Source of the DNA: Podospora pseudoanserina
Taxonomy: Eukaryota > Ascomycota > Sordariomycetes > Sordariales > Podosporaceae
Length of the DNA stretch: 64,000 nt
Assembly (NCBI RefSeq): GCF_035222485.1
Contig: NC_085923.1
Coordinates: 2,976,001 to 3,040,000 of the forward strand
Reading direction: 5' to 3'
Positions 1 through 11,917 of this stretch are shown one piece after another (position 1 is the first letter of the stretch; each line of letters opens with the position of its first letter). The position numbers were made by a program, and so were the translations under genes. The notes under the pieces are model-generated. The model was not told the DNA's origin. It did not search any database and worked only from the letters and a program-made list of their open reading frames with translations.

Positions 1-866
1 AGAGATTCTCTATGGAATTGAGGTAGGGAAGCTGGCGCGACAACCTGGAATTCGTGGGCAGTGGGCTCTCTCTCGGGAGGCTGGGGCGGGGAGATGTCGG
101 CGGCGTCTTCGGTAGGAGTAGGACAATAAACCTGGCAGATAGTCCAAAGGGTCGAACGATGGCAAGAAAAGTATTTGTGTCCAGTCAAGATCTGCGCACT
201 GGCCAGACAGGAGGTGCGAACGTGTGTTCGTGATGGGTGGATGATGGATTATGCATGGGTTATTTGCTGGATGTCTCTGCCTGCCTGTTGGTTACGTATG
301 GGCCGCCCCAGGAGCTCGCCTTGCCAAGCGAAACAGTGGACTACCTACACCTGTCAGCCCGTGGCTTAGGACAGCCGCCCCGCCATCTTGAGGTGTGGCT
401 TGTGCCAGGCAGGCGGCTTTGGAGACAAATAGTTCTAGGTACTTCTGAAGTTTCTAACTCCCATTGCCCACATGGGTGTGTTATGGTATCAAGAATTCAA
501 TGTATTCTCAGAGGAGCCCAAGACAGCCCGTTCCTTTATTTGAGAATTCAAGAGTGACGGGAGTGCGTGTAGCTGGTGTGGGGCATATCATGCCCCCCCA
601 AGAACAGGCAGGGCGCCAAGAGCACTGCAAGTACCTCGACGACCGGGGAACCGGGGTCTAAACGACAGTGGGCTTCCACCATCTCAACGACCGCATTCGT
701 CACAACTTCACGACACAACTGCCACGGGCGGGATTCCCCACCGCGCAAACAATGGATGGATGGACAACCCTTTGATCTCGAGACAAAGAATGCGCTGCTT
801 TCCGCCCAAGCTTCACTCCTCGCTTTTCGCCCTCGACCAGACTTGCCGCTCTTACTTAACGACCTC
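1..866. other. Upstream region of the deubiquitinase gene
   Basis: No gene supported. Open frames of up to about 145 codons occur on both strands but overlap each other and match nothing I recognise. The last 200 or so bases turn pyrimidine-rich, as fungal promoters and 5' leaders often do, so transcription of the gene starting at 1010 probably begins here. The exact start site cannot be read from the sequence. Confidence 0.4.
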
Positions 867-1013
867 ATGCCCTCGACGACTGCTTACGACGACTTGATCC
901 CCCACCCACATATCTGCTTCTTCGCGACACGGTTCTCTCCCGTCTTTCGACTTCTCGAGTGTTCCAAAGCAAGACCAAGGTACAAGGTCCACCTTCCAAC
1001 GTCCTCTCCATGA
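867..1013 (+). promoter_or_regulatory. Upstream ORF overlapping the deubiquitinase start (ATGA)
   Basis: An ATG at 867 opens a 48-codon frame whose TGA (1011-1013) overlaps the main ATG (1010-1012) in the four-base arrangement ATGA. If the transcript starts upstream of 867, ribosomes ending the uORF would stop exactly on the main start, so it could dampen translation or feed it by re-initiation. Seen: the frame and the overlap. Inferred: that it lies in the mRNA and is translated. A second in-frame ATG at 1028 with a better context (CACCATGATGG) could be an alternative start. Confidence 0.4.
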
Positions 1014-4000
1014 CAGGGGCTGTCACCATGATGGACCATGCAGGATCCTCGCGCGCGGGGCCAACAAATGGTGGGCTTCCAAATGGAGGAAATGGGACGA
1101 GGAGGCCGCTTCCACACATTGACGACATCACGTCGGTTGAAGTCGACCTCGACCCTCATGCTCCGATTGAGCGAGTGGTGCAAATGGCCGAAAACTACCT
1201 TCGACAGGCTGAATCATCAAAGACGTTTGGTCGTCCTGACCTTGCCCTCAAAGACTATATACGGGCCAGTATCATTGTGTTGGATCTGATCAAGAAGAAC
1301 AAAGGCTGGGTGTCGATGCAGAGGGATTCCAGGGCGCTTCATGACCGGTACACTCGTGTGTTAAGGCAGCTTGATGCTACGCATACCGAGTTCGAGAGGA
1401 TCAAGATGGAAATCAAGGCAGACAATGCTAGGACTTGTGTCCAACCAACCGCCCAGAGGCAGAGTCGGAATGGGGGACATATCAACGGGAACGGTTTCGA
1501 AAGGACAAACGGCGCAACAAATGGCACGTCATCGGACCAGAGTTTCTCCCCCTTGTCGCCTCCGAGAACGAAGCCGGTGGTGGGTCCTAAACCACAGGGC
1601 CTCCATGGCAATGCAATCTCCAAGCCCTCGGCCAAAGCGCAGGACCTGGCCCAACGGTTTGCGAATCTGAGGACAACGACAGTACAGACGACCCAAGACC
1701 CCCGCGTCCGAACCCAGCCGATCGTGTCACCAACAACGGCGGTAGCACCCGGCAGTCCACCTCCATTGTTCTCGCAAACGTCTCTCGGCGGGTTACCGCG
1801 AATGCCAGATGCCATTTACAATCCACCCAGGGGCACCGTTTCGAAGGAGGCAGCCGCACTGCCTTCCAGTACTCCCCGTGCCATGTTCTCTAGGACAGGT
1901 TCGGTGTCGTCCATCAACATTACCAAAGCCCCAAGACCGTCCACGGCAGGAGAGATATTTTCGACAGCTCAAAGCTTCGACAGGCCGACATCAAACAAGA
2001 GAACAAAACTCTCATTACCCAACTTCTACGATGAAACAATTTCCGTCAAGGATCTGCTCCAGTACCAGCAGGCAGGCTCCAAGGAGATATCAATATTAAT
2101 AGTGGACATTAGGAGCCGTGAAGAATTTGACGAAGGTCACATTCTATCTCAGGCCACCATATGCGTGGAGCCCGAGGTACTATCGAGACCGCACATCTCG
2201 GGCGAGGACATTGCCAATAGCATGGTACTGGCACCTGCAAGTGAACAGCTTCTCTTTGAGAAACGGGCCGACTTTGATCTGGTGGTCTTTTATGATCAGG
2301 ACTCGACCGCGGTTCCCGCAACACCATCAAACAGCATAGAGCACACCGTATTCAACTTTTTCGGCGCCCTCAGCTTTTATGACTTTGTCGGCGAAAGAGC
2401 TGCCAAATCACGGCCTAAACTGCTCGAAGGCGGGCTGGACGCATGGACGAGCATGGTTGGAAAGGCCAGCTTGCAGACATCATCAACCATTGATCCGACC
2501 GCGAAGCAGGCATCCACTGCCATGACCAGGTCATTCTTGAACCAAAAACAGAAGTATGCTGCACGACCCATCCAGAATCCCGAGGAAGCCAAACGCTGGG
2601 AAAAGCACATTTCCGATCCCGCATCCATAATACCCATCCGAACAACCGAAGACTTTCTTCGTCGCTACCCGCCGGTATCAGGACAGAAAGAGTCCATGGT
2701 TTCTTCGTCTGCGCCGTCGCCACCTAGCCAAAGTTTAGAAAGTCCCCTCTATGATCGAATATCCCGCGATGAGAATTTCTACAGCTCCCTACCATCCCCA
2801 CCGGCTCGTCCCGCCCCTGCGGTTCCTCGCCGTAGTCATAGCGGACTGTCAGATGAACCTGTTCTAGCAAAGGCGGTCGGAATCGCCCCCGGCGCCGCAA
2901 GGCCCGAAGTGCGGAAGAATCGCACCGGTCTCTACAACCCAGGAGTTCATTGCTTTGCCAACAGCTCACTTCAGTCATTGTTTGCCACGCCTGGTTTCTG
3001 CAAAGAGGTATACGATGGATCGTGGAGGCACAACTACAAAGCTCCGAAAAAGCTGGACGAAAACATTGACAACCCCCAACTCTTGATGAAATGTTTGGAA
3101 AATCTCTTCCAGTGGATCAACACCGGATCTTTCAAGTATATCCATGCCAAGACCTTCATGGTACGTAAAACAGTTCAAGTGTGTTCAGCGCATCAGTCAC
3201 TAACAGTGCATGTAGCAATACATCCGTTACATCCACTCCAAATCAACCAGATCAAAAAACGACGGGGATCTTTTCGGGGGGAATCGCCAACAGGACGCAC
3301 AAGAGTTCTATAACTTCATCCTCACAACCATTGACGATGAGACAAACACTCGTCGAGATCGGGTGACAAACGTGCGGGACGAGTACACACCTAACGAAGG
3401 CACCGCTGTCCAAAACGCAGTAAAATTCTGGAACAACTACGTTGAAGGTCACAACTCTTTGGTGACCAAATACTTCCGTGGTGTGGATGTGTACATCAAC
3501 ACCTGCTCCAAGTGCAACCACCAGTTCCAAAAGTTTGAGGTCTCCGACATGCGAATCCTCAATTTCCCTGATGGCGCGTCAGATCCCATCAGCATGCTGA
3601 AGCTGCTTGAACAGAGCGCCGCGCCAGAGAAAATGGATGGCGCCAGATGTGAGAAATGCAACTCGACAAAGCACCGCACTCGAGCCCGCAAGTTCGCCCG
3701 ACTACCGGATCGGCTTGTCTTCTCCTTTCAGCGCAGCATTAATCAATTCGACAAGATGCAAAACATAGTACAGTTCCCGACCCAAGGGCTTGACGTGCGT
3801 CCTTATTTTGCCGGCGCGGCAAACGAACACGTCGACCCCAGCGATGAACACTACGAGGATGACATGGTGTATGACCTCTATGCTGTGACGGTGCACATTG
3901 GCGAGACAACTACCTCGGGACATTATATCGAGTATGTCAGGGATGATCGGAGCAGTGATCCGGAGAGCTGGTGGAAGTGCAACGATCGGGATGTCACGCC

Positions 4001-4121
4001 GCTCAAGGTCGGGCCGAAGAACCCAAGGAATCTTGAGCAGCTTTATGGGGATTCGGCGGCGAATGCTACGGCGTATTTGGTGTTTTATGAGAGGAGGGGG
4101 ACAAGGAATCAAGATGTTTGA
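1010..4121 (+). CDS. doa4: Ubiquitin carboxyl-terminal hydrolase, Doa4/USP8 type (rhodanese + USP)
   Basis: Cysteine protease predicted to remove ubiquitin from cargo at endosomes and recycle it, the role of yeast Doa4 and animal USP8. Two exons, 1010-3160 and 3216-4121; the 55-bp intron has a TCACTAAC branch site, giving 1018 aa. Residues about 45-140 form a helical MIT/USP8-dimer-like region. A Ser/Pro-rich linker follows, then a rhodanese-like domain at about 345-490 (VDIRSREEF near 364). The catalytic USP domain starts near 640. Its Cys box reads GLYNPGVHCFANSS, with oxyanion Asn643 and nucleophile Cys648. The QDAQEF motif follows the intron, two CxxC pairs (CSKC, CEKC) form the zinc ribbon, and the His box is TSGHYIEY (His953) with Asn973 in WWKCND as likely third residue. 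The open frame extends to 959, but only through a GTG, so the first ATG was chosen. The family is clear; Doa4 versus its paralogue Ubp5 is less certain. Confidence 0.9.
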
Positions 4122-4788
4122 AGAGGAAGAGGAAGTTTGGGCAGGTGGCAGTGGCCCCTTTCTAATTCTGGAGATTGGAAGAAGTTGGAAGACTGAACTA
4201 GATGATCAGGGTACTCAGGTTTGAGAATGGTGGCGGAGGATAAATGGCGATGTATTTGGGTTTTGTGCTGTTTTTGGAAAGCATCAGGGTGCTTACCTAG
4301 ATAGGTGATGGGTGGAGCATGGGTGGTTACTTGGCGGGTTGCTGTTTGTTGGTAGCAAAGGCGTGGGAGGGTTGTTGTTTAGTTGCTAGTGATACCAATC
4401 GAAAATCTGATGGTTTCTGTTCCCATAATGAACGACAGCATACTTCACTTCAAGTTTCTTCATCTTGATTCAATGGATCCTCGTTACAGTTGACTTCCAC
4501 GGCTTTCTTCCATTTAATGCTTTTGACAACACAAATTGTCCACAAGCTATAACTAGACGTTCAAAACTTACAAAGTCCCTCAATAGAATCAGGGCAATAT
4601 TCATATCCTCAAAACCATTGCTTCCAACCATGACGCATTATTCTTCAGGTAAAGTAATTCCATTGATTAATCCTAACTAACATCAAATATCAAATAAACA
4701 TGCACTCCAAAACTCCATAGCAATGTCCTCCCAGCATGAACATCGGCTTGAAAACCAACAAAAGACATGAAAACGCCCCGTTCATCAC
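4122..4788. other. Convergent 3' intergenic region
   Basis: About 670 bp between two genes that end towards each other. It must hold both 3' UTRs and poly(A) sites. AT-rich stretches around 4450-4720 fit terminator sequence. No ORF here is supported. Confidence 0.5.
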
Positions 4789-7002
4789 TCATTTGTTCCC
4801 CACAACCTCCTCAATCTGCTTCTTGTACCTCTCCCTAACCGCCCGCCTGTTGACCTTTTGCGTCGCCGTCACAAGACCCTACACCTCATCATTAGCCATC
4901 CGTTCTCTTTTCATACTCTGTCGAAAGGAAAAAACTCACATTATTCGGCGTCCACTCATCATCCACAACCACAACCCCCGCCACCGTCTCCATAGAGCTC
5001 AACCCATTCTTCCTCGCCACCCCCTGCAAGCTCTTGAGCACCGCATCCCTCACCTTCTTGTCGCGGTGCATATCCGCCTCACCAACCCCCAACTCCTTCG
5101 CCTTCTCCGCCAGCGCCTTGTCATTCGCCAGCACAACCGCAATCGGCCTCGGGCTCCCGCTGTCCCCATGCACCATGATGTTCTGCACATACGCGGCACC
5201 CCTATACACCGCCTCGAGCTTCTCCAGCGCAATGTACTCCCCTCCCTGCAGCTTGACCAGGTTTTTCAACCGGTCAATCACCCTCACATGTCCATCCGGG
5301 TCAAACTGCCCGATATCTCCCGTCCTAAACCACCCATCCTCTGTGACAGCCTTGGCGGTTTCCTCCGGGTTCTCAAAATACTCCTTGAGAACCGGCTTCC
5401 CCCTAAGCAAGATCTCTCCCTGGGGCGGATTGGTAGGGTGATCAACCACATAATCCAGCTCGGGCAAGCTCACAAGCTTCATCTCCACCGCAGCAGGAAC
5501 AGGCCCGATCGCCTCCGTCGTCCACTGCAACGGGCACCCAAGTGCTCCATTCCCGCACGTCTCGGTGAGACCATACCCATTCATCATCGGCGCCACAACC
5601 AAACTCATAAACTTTTGCGTACCGGTGGCTATCCCACTCGCTCCATTGACGATGAATCTCAGTCTGCCTCCTGTCATAACCCGGACTTGGTCAAAGACGA
5701 GCTTGTCCAAAATGCCCTGACCAGGTAGCCCAGTCCTGACCATCAAGTCCTTGAGCGCATACGCCCCCCAAAACAGGTTCTTCATGATAGCCCCACCACT
5801 GTTGACCTTTCCTTCTACTCCCTTCCGGACGGTCTCCCAGATTTGGGGGACGCCAACCATGACCGTCGGTCGGAAAGCTCTCATGTCTCCGTAGCAGTTC
5901 CTCATGCTTTGATCGGACAGCGTCCGTGGGCTGCCGTACCCCAGAGTAGCCCCAACAAATATGGCAAGATTCTCCAACACCAACTCAAAGATATGCGCCA
6001 GAGGGAGATAAGCAAGAACATACTCCTTTTGTGAGACACTCTCCTCCATGACAGAAAACAACCCCGCCACCGCAGCAACAAACCCCCCATGACTAACCGG
6101 TACTCCCTTTGGTGGTCCGGTGCTGCCAGAGGTGTACATGATGCAGTAGACCTCTTCCGGATCCTTTGGCGGGTTCCCCTCGACGGGGTTATCCTGCCCC
6201 AGCTGCCGCAGTTCCTCAAAGCTCAATACCTTGAGATTTGGATGGGCAGATTTGAAAGAGTCAATCTCAGAGTCGGGGACTGGTTGGTGCGAGTTGTTGT
6301 TGTAGATCAAGAATTTAATCTGATCACCAGCTGCTTCGAGCGGTTTCTTCGCTGTCTTGAGAAGGTGAGGGTCGATGAAGATAGCAGAGGCTTTTGACTG
6401 CAGCAGTGAGTGCTCTACTCCCGACGGGCCCAAGGTGTCGTACGCGGTGACGATGGTGAGTGATTGGGAGGAGCAGGCGTGGGAGAGAGTTAGCCATTCG
6501 GGACTATTTTCACTGTTAATACCTTCCAGTATCATGTTATTACGGAGTGAACCTACCTGGTGGCAGCAAAAATATGCACCCTCTCCTTCTCCTTTAAACC
6601 CAGCTTCACCAACCCTGCTCCCACCTCGAGAGCTTGCTTAAAATACTCCCCGTAGGTCAAATACCCATAGTCGCTCAGCTCGAAAAAGGTCCATTCCTTG
6701 TCCACCAGCTCCTCTTTTCCGTCGATCACTTTGGGAATTTTCTTGTTCTCTTTGTGGACTTTGATGAGCTTTCTGCTACCGATGGCCGGTTCGTCTGGGT
6801 AGAGCTTTGCCGAGCGCTTCAACAGGTCGAAGGTAGTATTAACATCCGGGGCGGGGCGCTCAAGGAGGCCATCGCGGGCTTTGGGATGACGACGGGGGAT
6901 GGTCTCGTTGGGAACTTGAGGGTGGTTTGGCACCGGGATTGTGTAAGGCGGGTGTTGGACCTTCCTGAGGGGGATCGGGGAGGTGTTGTAGGAGGTGGGC
7001 AT
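4789..7002 (-). CDS. faa1: Long-chain fatty acid-CoA ligase (acyl-CoA synthetase, Faa1/Faa4 type)
   Basis: Activates long-chain fatty acids to acyl-CoA with ATP, feeding lipid synthesis, fatty-acid import and beta-oxidation. Three exons on the minus strand: 7002-6557, 6503-4940 and 4878-4789, with introns of 53 and 61 bp. The product is 699 aa, almost exactly the length of yeast Faa1. The AMP-binding loop YTSGSTGPPKGVPVSH lies near residue 270, NGYGLTETC near 455, and the acyl-CoA synthetase signature (GWFRTGDIGQFDPDG, then DRLKNLVKLQGGEYI) at about 538-580. The short last exon supplies the usual basic C-terminal helix. The C-terminus ends GNK and there is no PTS1 signal, so the cytosolic/ER/lipid-droplet class fits better than the peroxisomal one. 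The start ATG gives an N-terminus of family-typical length. Which paralogue (Faa1 or Faa4) cannot be told. Confidence 0.93.
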
Positions 7003-8429
7003 TTTGAGTTGTTACCCTGTGTAGGGAGAGGTACAGGGTGAGATGTAATAGGTTCGCAGGTAGGCGAAGAAGGCAGACAGCGGTCGTCTGAACTGCGTCG
7101 TGTAACCGGCAAGCTGTCAAACTTGCGAGTCGAAGCTTGTCAGAGCTAGTTTGCTCCAAGTCGGTCGAAAACACCTCTGCAAGTCCGTTGGTTAACTAGC
7201 CAAACTGGCGGAATCCGGAGAACCTAAAAGCTCGTTTCTTGTCCTTACCAAACGCCCCAATCTCCAAAGCTTGTGATATCGATACCTCGGCTTTCAATAA
7301 AGTTGACTTGTGTAAGTCGGCCAAACTGTGGCTTGCATATACGGCGAGGCTGCTTTTGGTAGCGTGACCTGGGGGGCCGTGTAAGACAAGCGGCTTGTAT
7401 TGGACGGTTGGTTACGTTCGTCAAAAAAAGTATGGTATGCCAAGGAGGCGTTTTGAATTTTGTTGAGAAGGAGCACAAGTGAAGCTTTTAGGATGTGTCA
7501 AAGAAAAGAAGCTGCCGGGTTGAGATGCCTCGGTTCAGGGTCATGGGAGCAGTTTCAACTCGGGGAGCTGGCTGTTTTGAGGTGTCCAGCGCAAGCGAGC
7601 TCGTCTCCATTTTTATTGTTTCAATGCCTTGATCGGTTGTTTTCCACAGGGTCGTACACAATGACCTCAACGATTTTTGAGCCGCGCGCTCCTTCTATAT
7701 AAAGGCCCCAAGCAGCTGAGGTGGGTGATGACGGCACATGACAGGCCACACAGGGGGGGTCCCCCACTGTGTCGGAACTTGCCTTGCCAAGGTGCGCTAG
7801 AACCCCACCTGGTCCAAGCTCCCCATGTCCACAGATGACGTCGGTCGAGTTCAGCCGCGCGGTTCTCGGGTTGAACCGTTTCTGATGTTGACTGAAGGTA
7901 TTCCCAGCATACTATGCAAAAAGCTTTTCTCGATCTAATAACCTTCATGGGAAAGGTTTTGCCTGGTGAAGAATGCTGAAATGACCCTGATTGCTTCAGC
8001 CCTATGAGCACGCCAATGTGGGGTGTAAGGAACAGGGTTGAACGATGTCCCCACCACACGATGTCATCGATTGTTTGCTGGGAAAGGTTCATGAGGTTGC
8101 AGTTTACATCAGGTCAGCTGGAAAGTCTCATTCACCGAATAGATAAGAGAAGCACTCATAGAACAGATGAAAGAGAAGGATAATCAGGGTGGTATCTATT
8201 TTCTGCCGAGATGCCGGTAAAGTAAAGGGGCGCACTGTTAAGGATTTCGAACATCAGGCCATTTGAAGTCCTGCGATATACCTCATTCCTCTGTCGACCA
8301 GGTGGAGAATTTCATAAGGATCCAGGTGCAGTCTGGCCCTCAATCAGCTCCATGGTTTTGTGGTATAAGATGCGAAAATTATTTGTACATGGGAGCCGTA
8401 CATCGTACTTCACCCCAAAAGAAGCCCAC
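7003..8429. other. Intergenic region upstream of the acyl-CoA synthetase
   Basis: Holds the promoter and 5' leader of the minus-strand acyl-CoA synthetase. A minus-strand ATG frame of 141 codons (7667-8092) shows no recognisable motif and no intron signals, and is probably chance. Nothing else is supported. Confidence 0.4.
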
Positions 8430-11321
8430 TCATTCTTCGACGCTTTCCAACTCCTCATCAGTGCTGGCTACCTCCTCTTGGGCCTCATGCCATTCCTCCG
8501 CGGTGTCAGTCTCCTCGTTTGTCTCATTGTCGTAAAACAAAACCGCCTCGCCGCCATACTTTTTCACAAGCAACTCGTCAAATTGCTTGTAAAGCCTCTG
8601 AATAGTCCTCTTGATCTGGCTTGTCATCAAAGCTAGGCCAATATCTCCAAGGTGAAGTCCGCATATCCACCTGACAAACATCCACTCGTTTCTTCGATCG
8701 CTTCAGTTGCAGCATCCCACATCTGATCCTTGATTTGAAGAACCACGACCCGATAAGTTTCATATGGCCAATCCCACCCCATTGCGCTCATATATTCCAT
8801 CAGAGGCTTCAAGCATTTCGTTGCCGCATCGCCATCCCTCCGAGCCAGTGCCTCCATTACTTCCTCCAAAAACCCGAGCTCCTTTTGCAGGCACCTGTCT
8901 CTCACCTCACTGTACAACAGTGCAAACTCATGAGCTTCGACTACTGAGGGCCGCCGCTACCCCGTATCGGAAAGCTCAGAGTCGGTGGACGTCATGCAAT
9001 CTCGAAGGCAATGCCACGCGGTTCAGGATTGGTTCCCCACCCCAAGAACCCAGCTGACTTCCACGCTCTGGCTTCGTAAGTACTGTAGTGTACAGGCATT
9101 GGAATAGACAGCGGCGATGTGGAGGATGTTCCCCTGTTTGTATACTACATCCAGTCGAGCCCCAGCTTCAACCAAAAGTCGCAGACATGTGAGGTTGCCT
9201 TGTCGCAGAGCCACGAGTGCAGCTGTCCTCCCAGAATCATCACGAGCTTCGAGATCCACTCCAAAGCGGCCCTGAGAAAGAAAGGCCAAGACCAAGCTGA
9301 GACTCCGTGCTTCGACTTGAGGATTCCCAGCTAATATTATTAGAGGCGAGCATATGTGAAGATCCCTTGTCAAGGCATTCACCAGCCAAGGATGCTGCAG
9401 CACCGTAATCTTAAGAATCTCTTCTCGTCTATCCCAATCGTGGCGGACTATACTTACAAATAAATAGTGAATGGCAAGAAAACCTCCGTTGTTGTAATTA
9501 CCAACATCGCAGTTTGCATCGAGGAGGATCCCCACGCATTCTTTGCACAAAACAAGCATAGCTTTATGCAGTGCAGTATTGCCGCTAATTTCGTTGATGT
9601 AATTGATGTTTGCCCCATGGCAGATCAAAGCTTTCATAGCGACATGTGCGTGTGCACCTACCGCTGTGTCCAAAGGCGTTAAGCCACAAGAGTCTGGCAT
9701 GTTGATAGCATCCTGGTGCGCTATTATAAGAGAATGAACGTCGTCAGTAGTGTGGATTGCATTGTGTAATGGCGGCCATGAAACAACATCATCTGTTTCT
9801 CCCGACAGAATCATGATTTCTTCGAACAGTGCTTCACGGGTGGAGGTAATACGTGTGGAAGTAGAATCTGTCGCGGGAGGATAGAAGCCACCGCTTCGAA
9901 CAAGATGAATTACTTTTATGCTGGATCTTTGCATGCATTAGTTACCAAAACAAAACAACGGTACGTATTGCGAGGTGAAGCATAAGGTAGGGATGGCAAC
10001 CGAAAGGAGGTTCATCGCTCACTTTGGAAGTCCGGCAGTTGGAAAAAGTCGTTCCCAGTAATTTACCAAGGTTTGCAATTCTAGATCTCCCAAAAAGATC
10101 AACGCCACCTAGAATTAAGTAACGCAGTGGTTAACAGCATTCCGATGTAGAGTAACATCACAAAAAGGCACTCACATTCATCATAGGCTCGCCAAACTTA
10201 GGCACATGGTCACTTGGGTGATATAGAGCACCAGCTTCTGAGTGTATTTCAAGTCGCTGGGAGTCCATTTCCCCATACAAGAAATCCACAAGTTCCCCAT
10301 AATAAGGAGCTTGGCGTGAAATTAAAAGATGTAAGTGTGCACCATAGACGCCCATGCTCCCAATTGACATTCTGAAGCCACGATAATAGTGATAAAGCCA
10401 TGAAAGAAAGTTGCACTCAAAGCTTGTTGACGAACGTGAAGGTTGACAGCCCGGGCGATCGCATTTCCATGGTTTTTTAATGGCGCTGATGTCGTACTTG
10501 AGCATGAAAGAACCGATAGCTGACCTTAGCTATGAGGAAGACCGCGCCTGCTTCCTCGAGGTATGACATCTGCAACTGCAATCCCGTGTGCATTGGCCAG
10601 CAGCCCTCAACAAGACAGTTATCAGGCCATTCTGACCACACCCCTCCGGGAGGCTTTGTGACGTGGGTGTATGAACTAATATCTCGGTAGATGCGGAGTC
10701 TGCATCGCCATTTGCTGACGCTTCTGGGACGATAGTTGGGTTTGAAGCGTGGCTCTGTAACAGCTTTGCTATCCCGGAATGATTATGAATGGTCACTGCC
10801 CGTATTTCGAGCATGATCTCATGGTGTTGTTTCCTGGCAGCTTCAAAATCAGTTTCGCTGAAAGGATAGTAGTAATGAGAGCCTGGAAAATGCTCACTCA
10901 GGTTCCTCCATCGATATATTCAAAGCGGCAAGTTGAAGTTGTAGGTGAATAGTTTGGTCACGCTCACAGAGATGTGTCACCTTTTTCTTTTTCCACATCC
11001 ATTTCGCATGCTTGACATCTGTCCCACCAAAGCAGCTGTCGTGGAGGCTTTGGAGATCGGAGACCAGGACTTGAAGCTCCAGAGTTGCTTTTTTCAGGTC
11101 TGAAAAATCATCGGAAGTTGCGGACCAGGTCCCGTTCTCTGATTGACCTGAGCTTGGACCTGGAGACGAGGAATCTGCGTCGAATCTCTTTAATAGTCTT
11201 TCAATCTTTGCGAGGATCACCCGTAATTTTTCCAGCTAACACCTGGTTAGGACGAGCGTTCTTCATAGTGGGTGTCAAATGATGATGGCCATACCTCATT
11301 CAGCAGAAACGCAAGTTCACC
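8430..11321 (-). pseudogene. Decayed ankyrin-repeat protein gene with fungal N-terminal helical domain
   Basis: Multi-exon minus-strand gene of a large fungal ankyrin family. Order 5' to 3': a helical segment around ELAFLLNE/LEKLRVILAKIERLLKRF joined over an intron at 11236-11294; a Cys-rich CSCRCH motif near 10570; a conserved block (LRSAIGSFMLKYD) and a WLYHYYRGF-like block; a small exon 10023-10108; about six degenerate ankyrin repeats in 9926-9026 (for example GLTPLDTAV, GNTALHKAM, GRTAALVAL); and a C-terminal domain with GWDWPYETYRVVVLQ near 8780. Other introns: 10834- or 10858-10897, 10109-10175, 9927-10022. The frame is broken by TAG 10532-10530, TGA 9025-9023 and TAG 8959-8957, each followed by the same open frame with family-like sequence. 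A frame change or 38-bp intron lies near 8640-8680. No ATG-led first exon was found. All three stops can come from CAG, CGA or TGG by a C:G to T:A change. Confidence 0.75.
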
Positions 11322-11917
11322 CTAGCTTCTGTAATAGCACGCAATGCCAGGTGGCTTGCATGCATGGGCTCCTGCTCTTCCAATCGGACAGGTGCAAAAA
11401 TGCAGATCGGGCTGATTTTCTTTACCTCGAGAAGTTATCCAGGTAGTCGATATGCTCCCAGTTTGTACCACATCACGATATACCTGTGCATGGTGCTTGT
11501 TATTAAAGATAATCAAGTGACTATCTACCTAGCCAGCCCCGCGACTTCCATTCGACCTCCCCAGATCTCGATCATAACAGCCCTTCAACAATAATCACGA
11601 GTCCAGTAGCCTGCAAACAAAATAGAATCAAGGACAAAGGCTACTAGGAACAGAGATAGGAAAAGCTAGGACCAGAGGGAGAGAGGTTACGAATGCAGAT
11701 TGGAAAGGCCAGGACTCTTAAGACTTGGAGAGCGAGGACCAAAAACAGGTAAAACTGAATTACAAGAGATGACTTATAATCTCATCATAAACTCATCCAT
11801 CACCACTTAATCATTTCCCCACAAATAAGCAAAGATTTCCATGTCCAGCAAATTATCACCCCATACCCTTCCCTGATGAGTCGATCCGCATCTCCTCATC
11901 CTGCTTTACATCACCCT
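11322..11917. other. Spacer between ankyrin pseudogene and next minus-strand gene
   Basis: Should contain the lost 5' end of the ankyrin gene and the 3' UTR of the gene ending at 11918. A minus-strand frame (11516-11322) ends in TAG directly before, and in the same frame as, the first recognisable ankyrin-gene exon, but its sequence is not family-like. No other feature seen. Confidence 0.35.

Noticed and set aside
576-1013. 145-codon plus-strand frame before the deubiquitinase as a separate gene
   Set aside because: It overlaps the main start in another frame, shows no motif, and its distal part is better explained as leader sequence. Only the ATG-led part from 867 is kept as a uORF.
7667-8092. 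Minus-strand 141-codon ATG frame
   Set aside because: No recognisable motif, no intron signals, and it lies where the promoter of the acyl-CoA synthetase should be.
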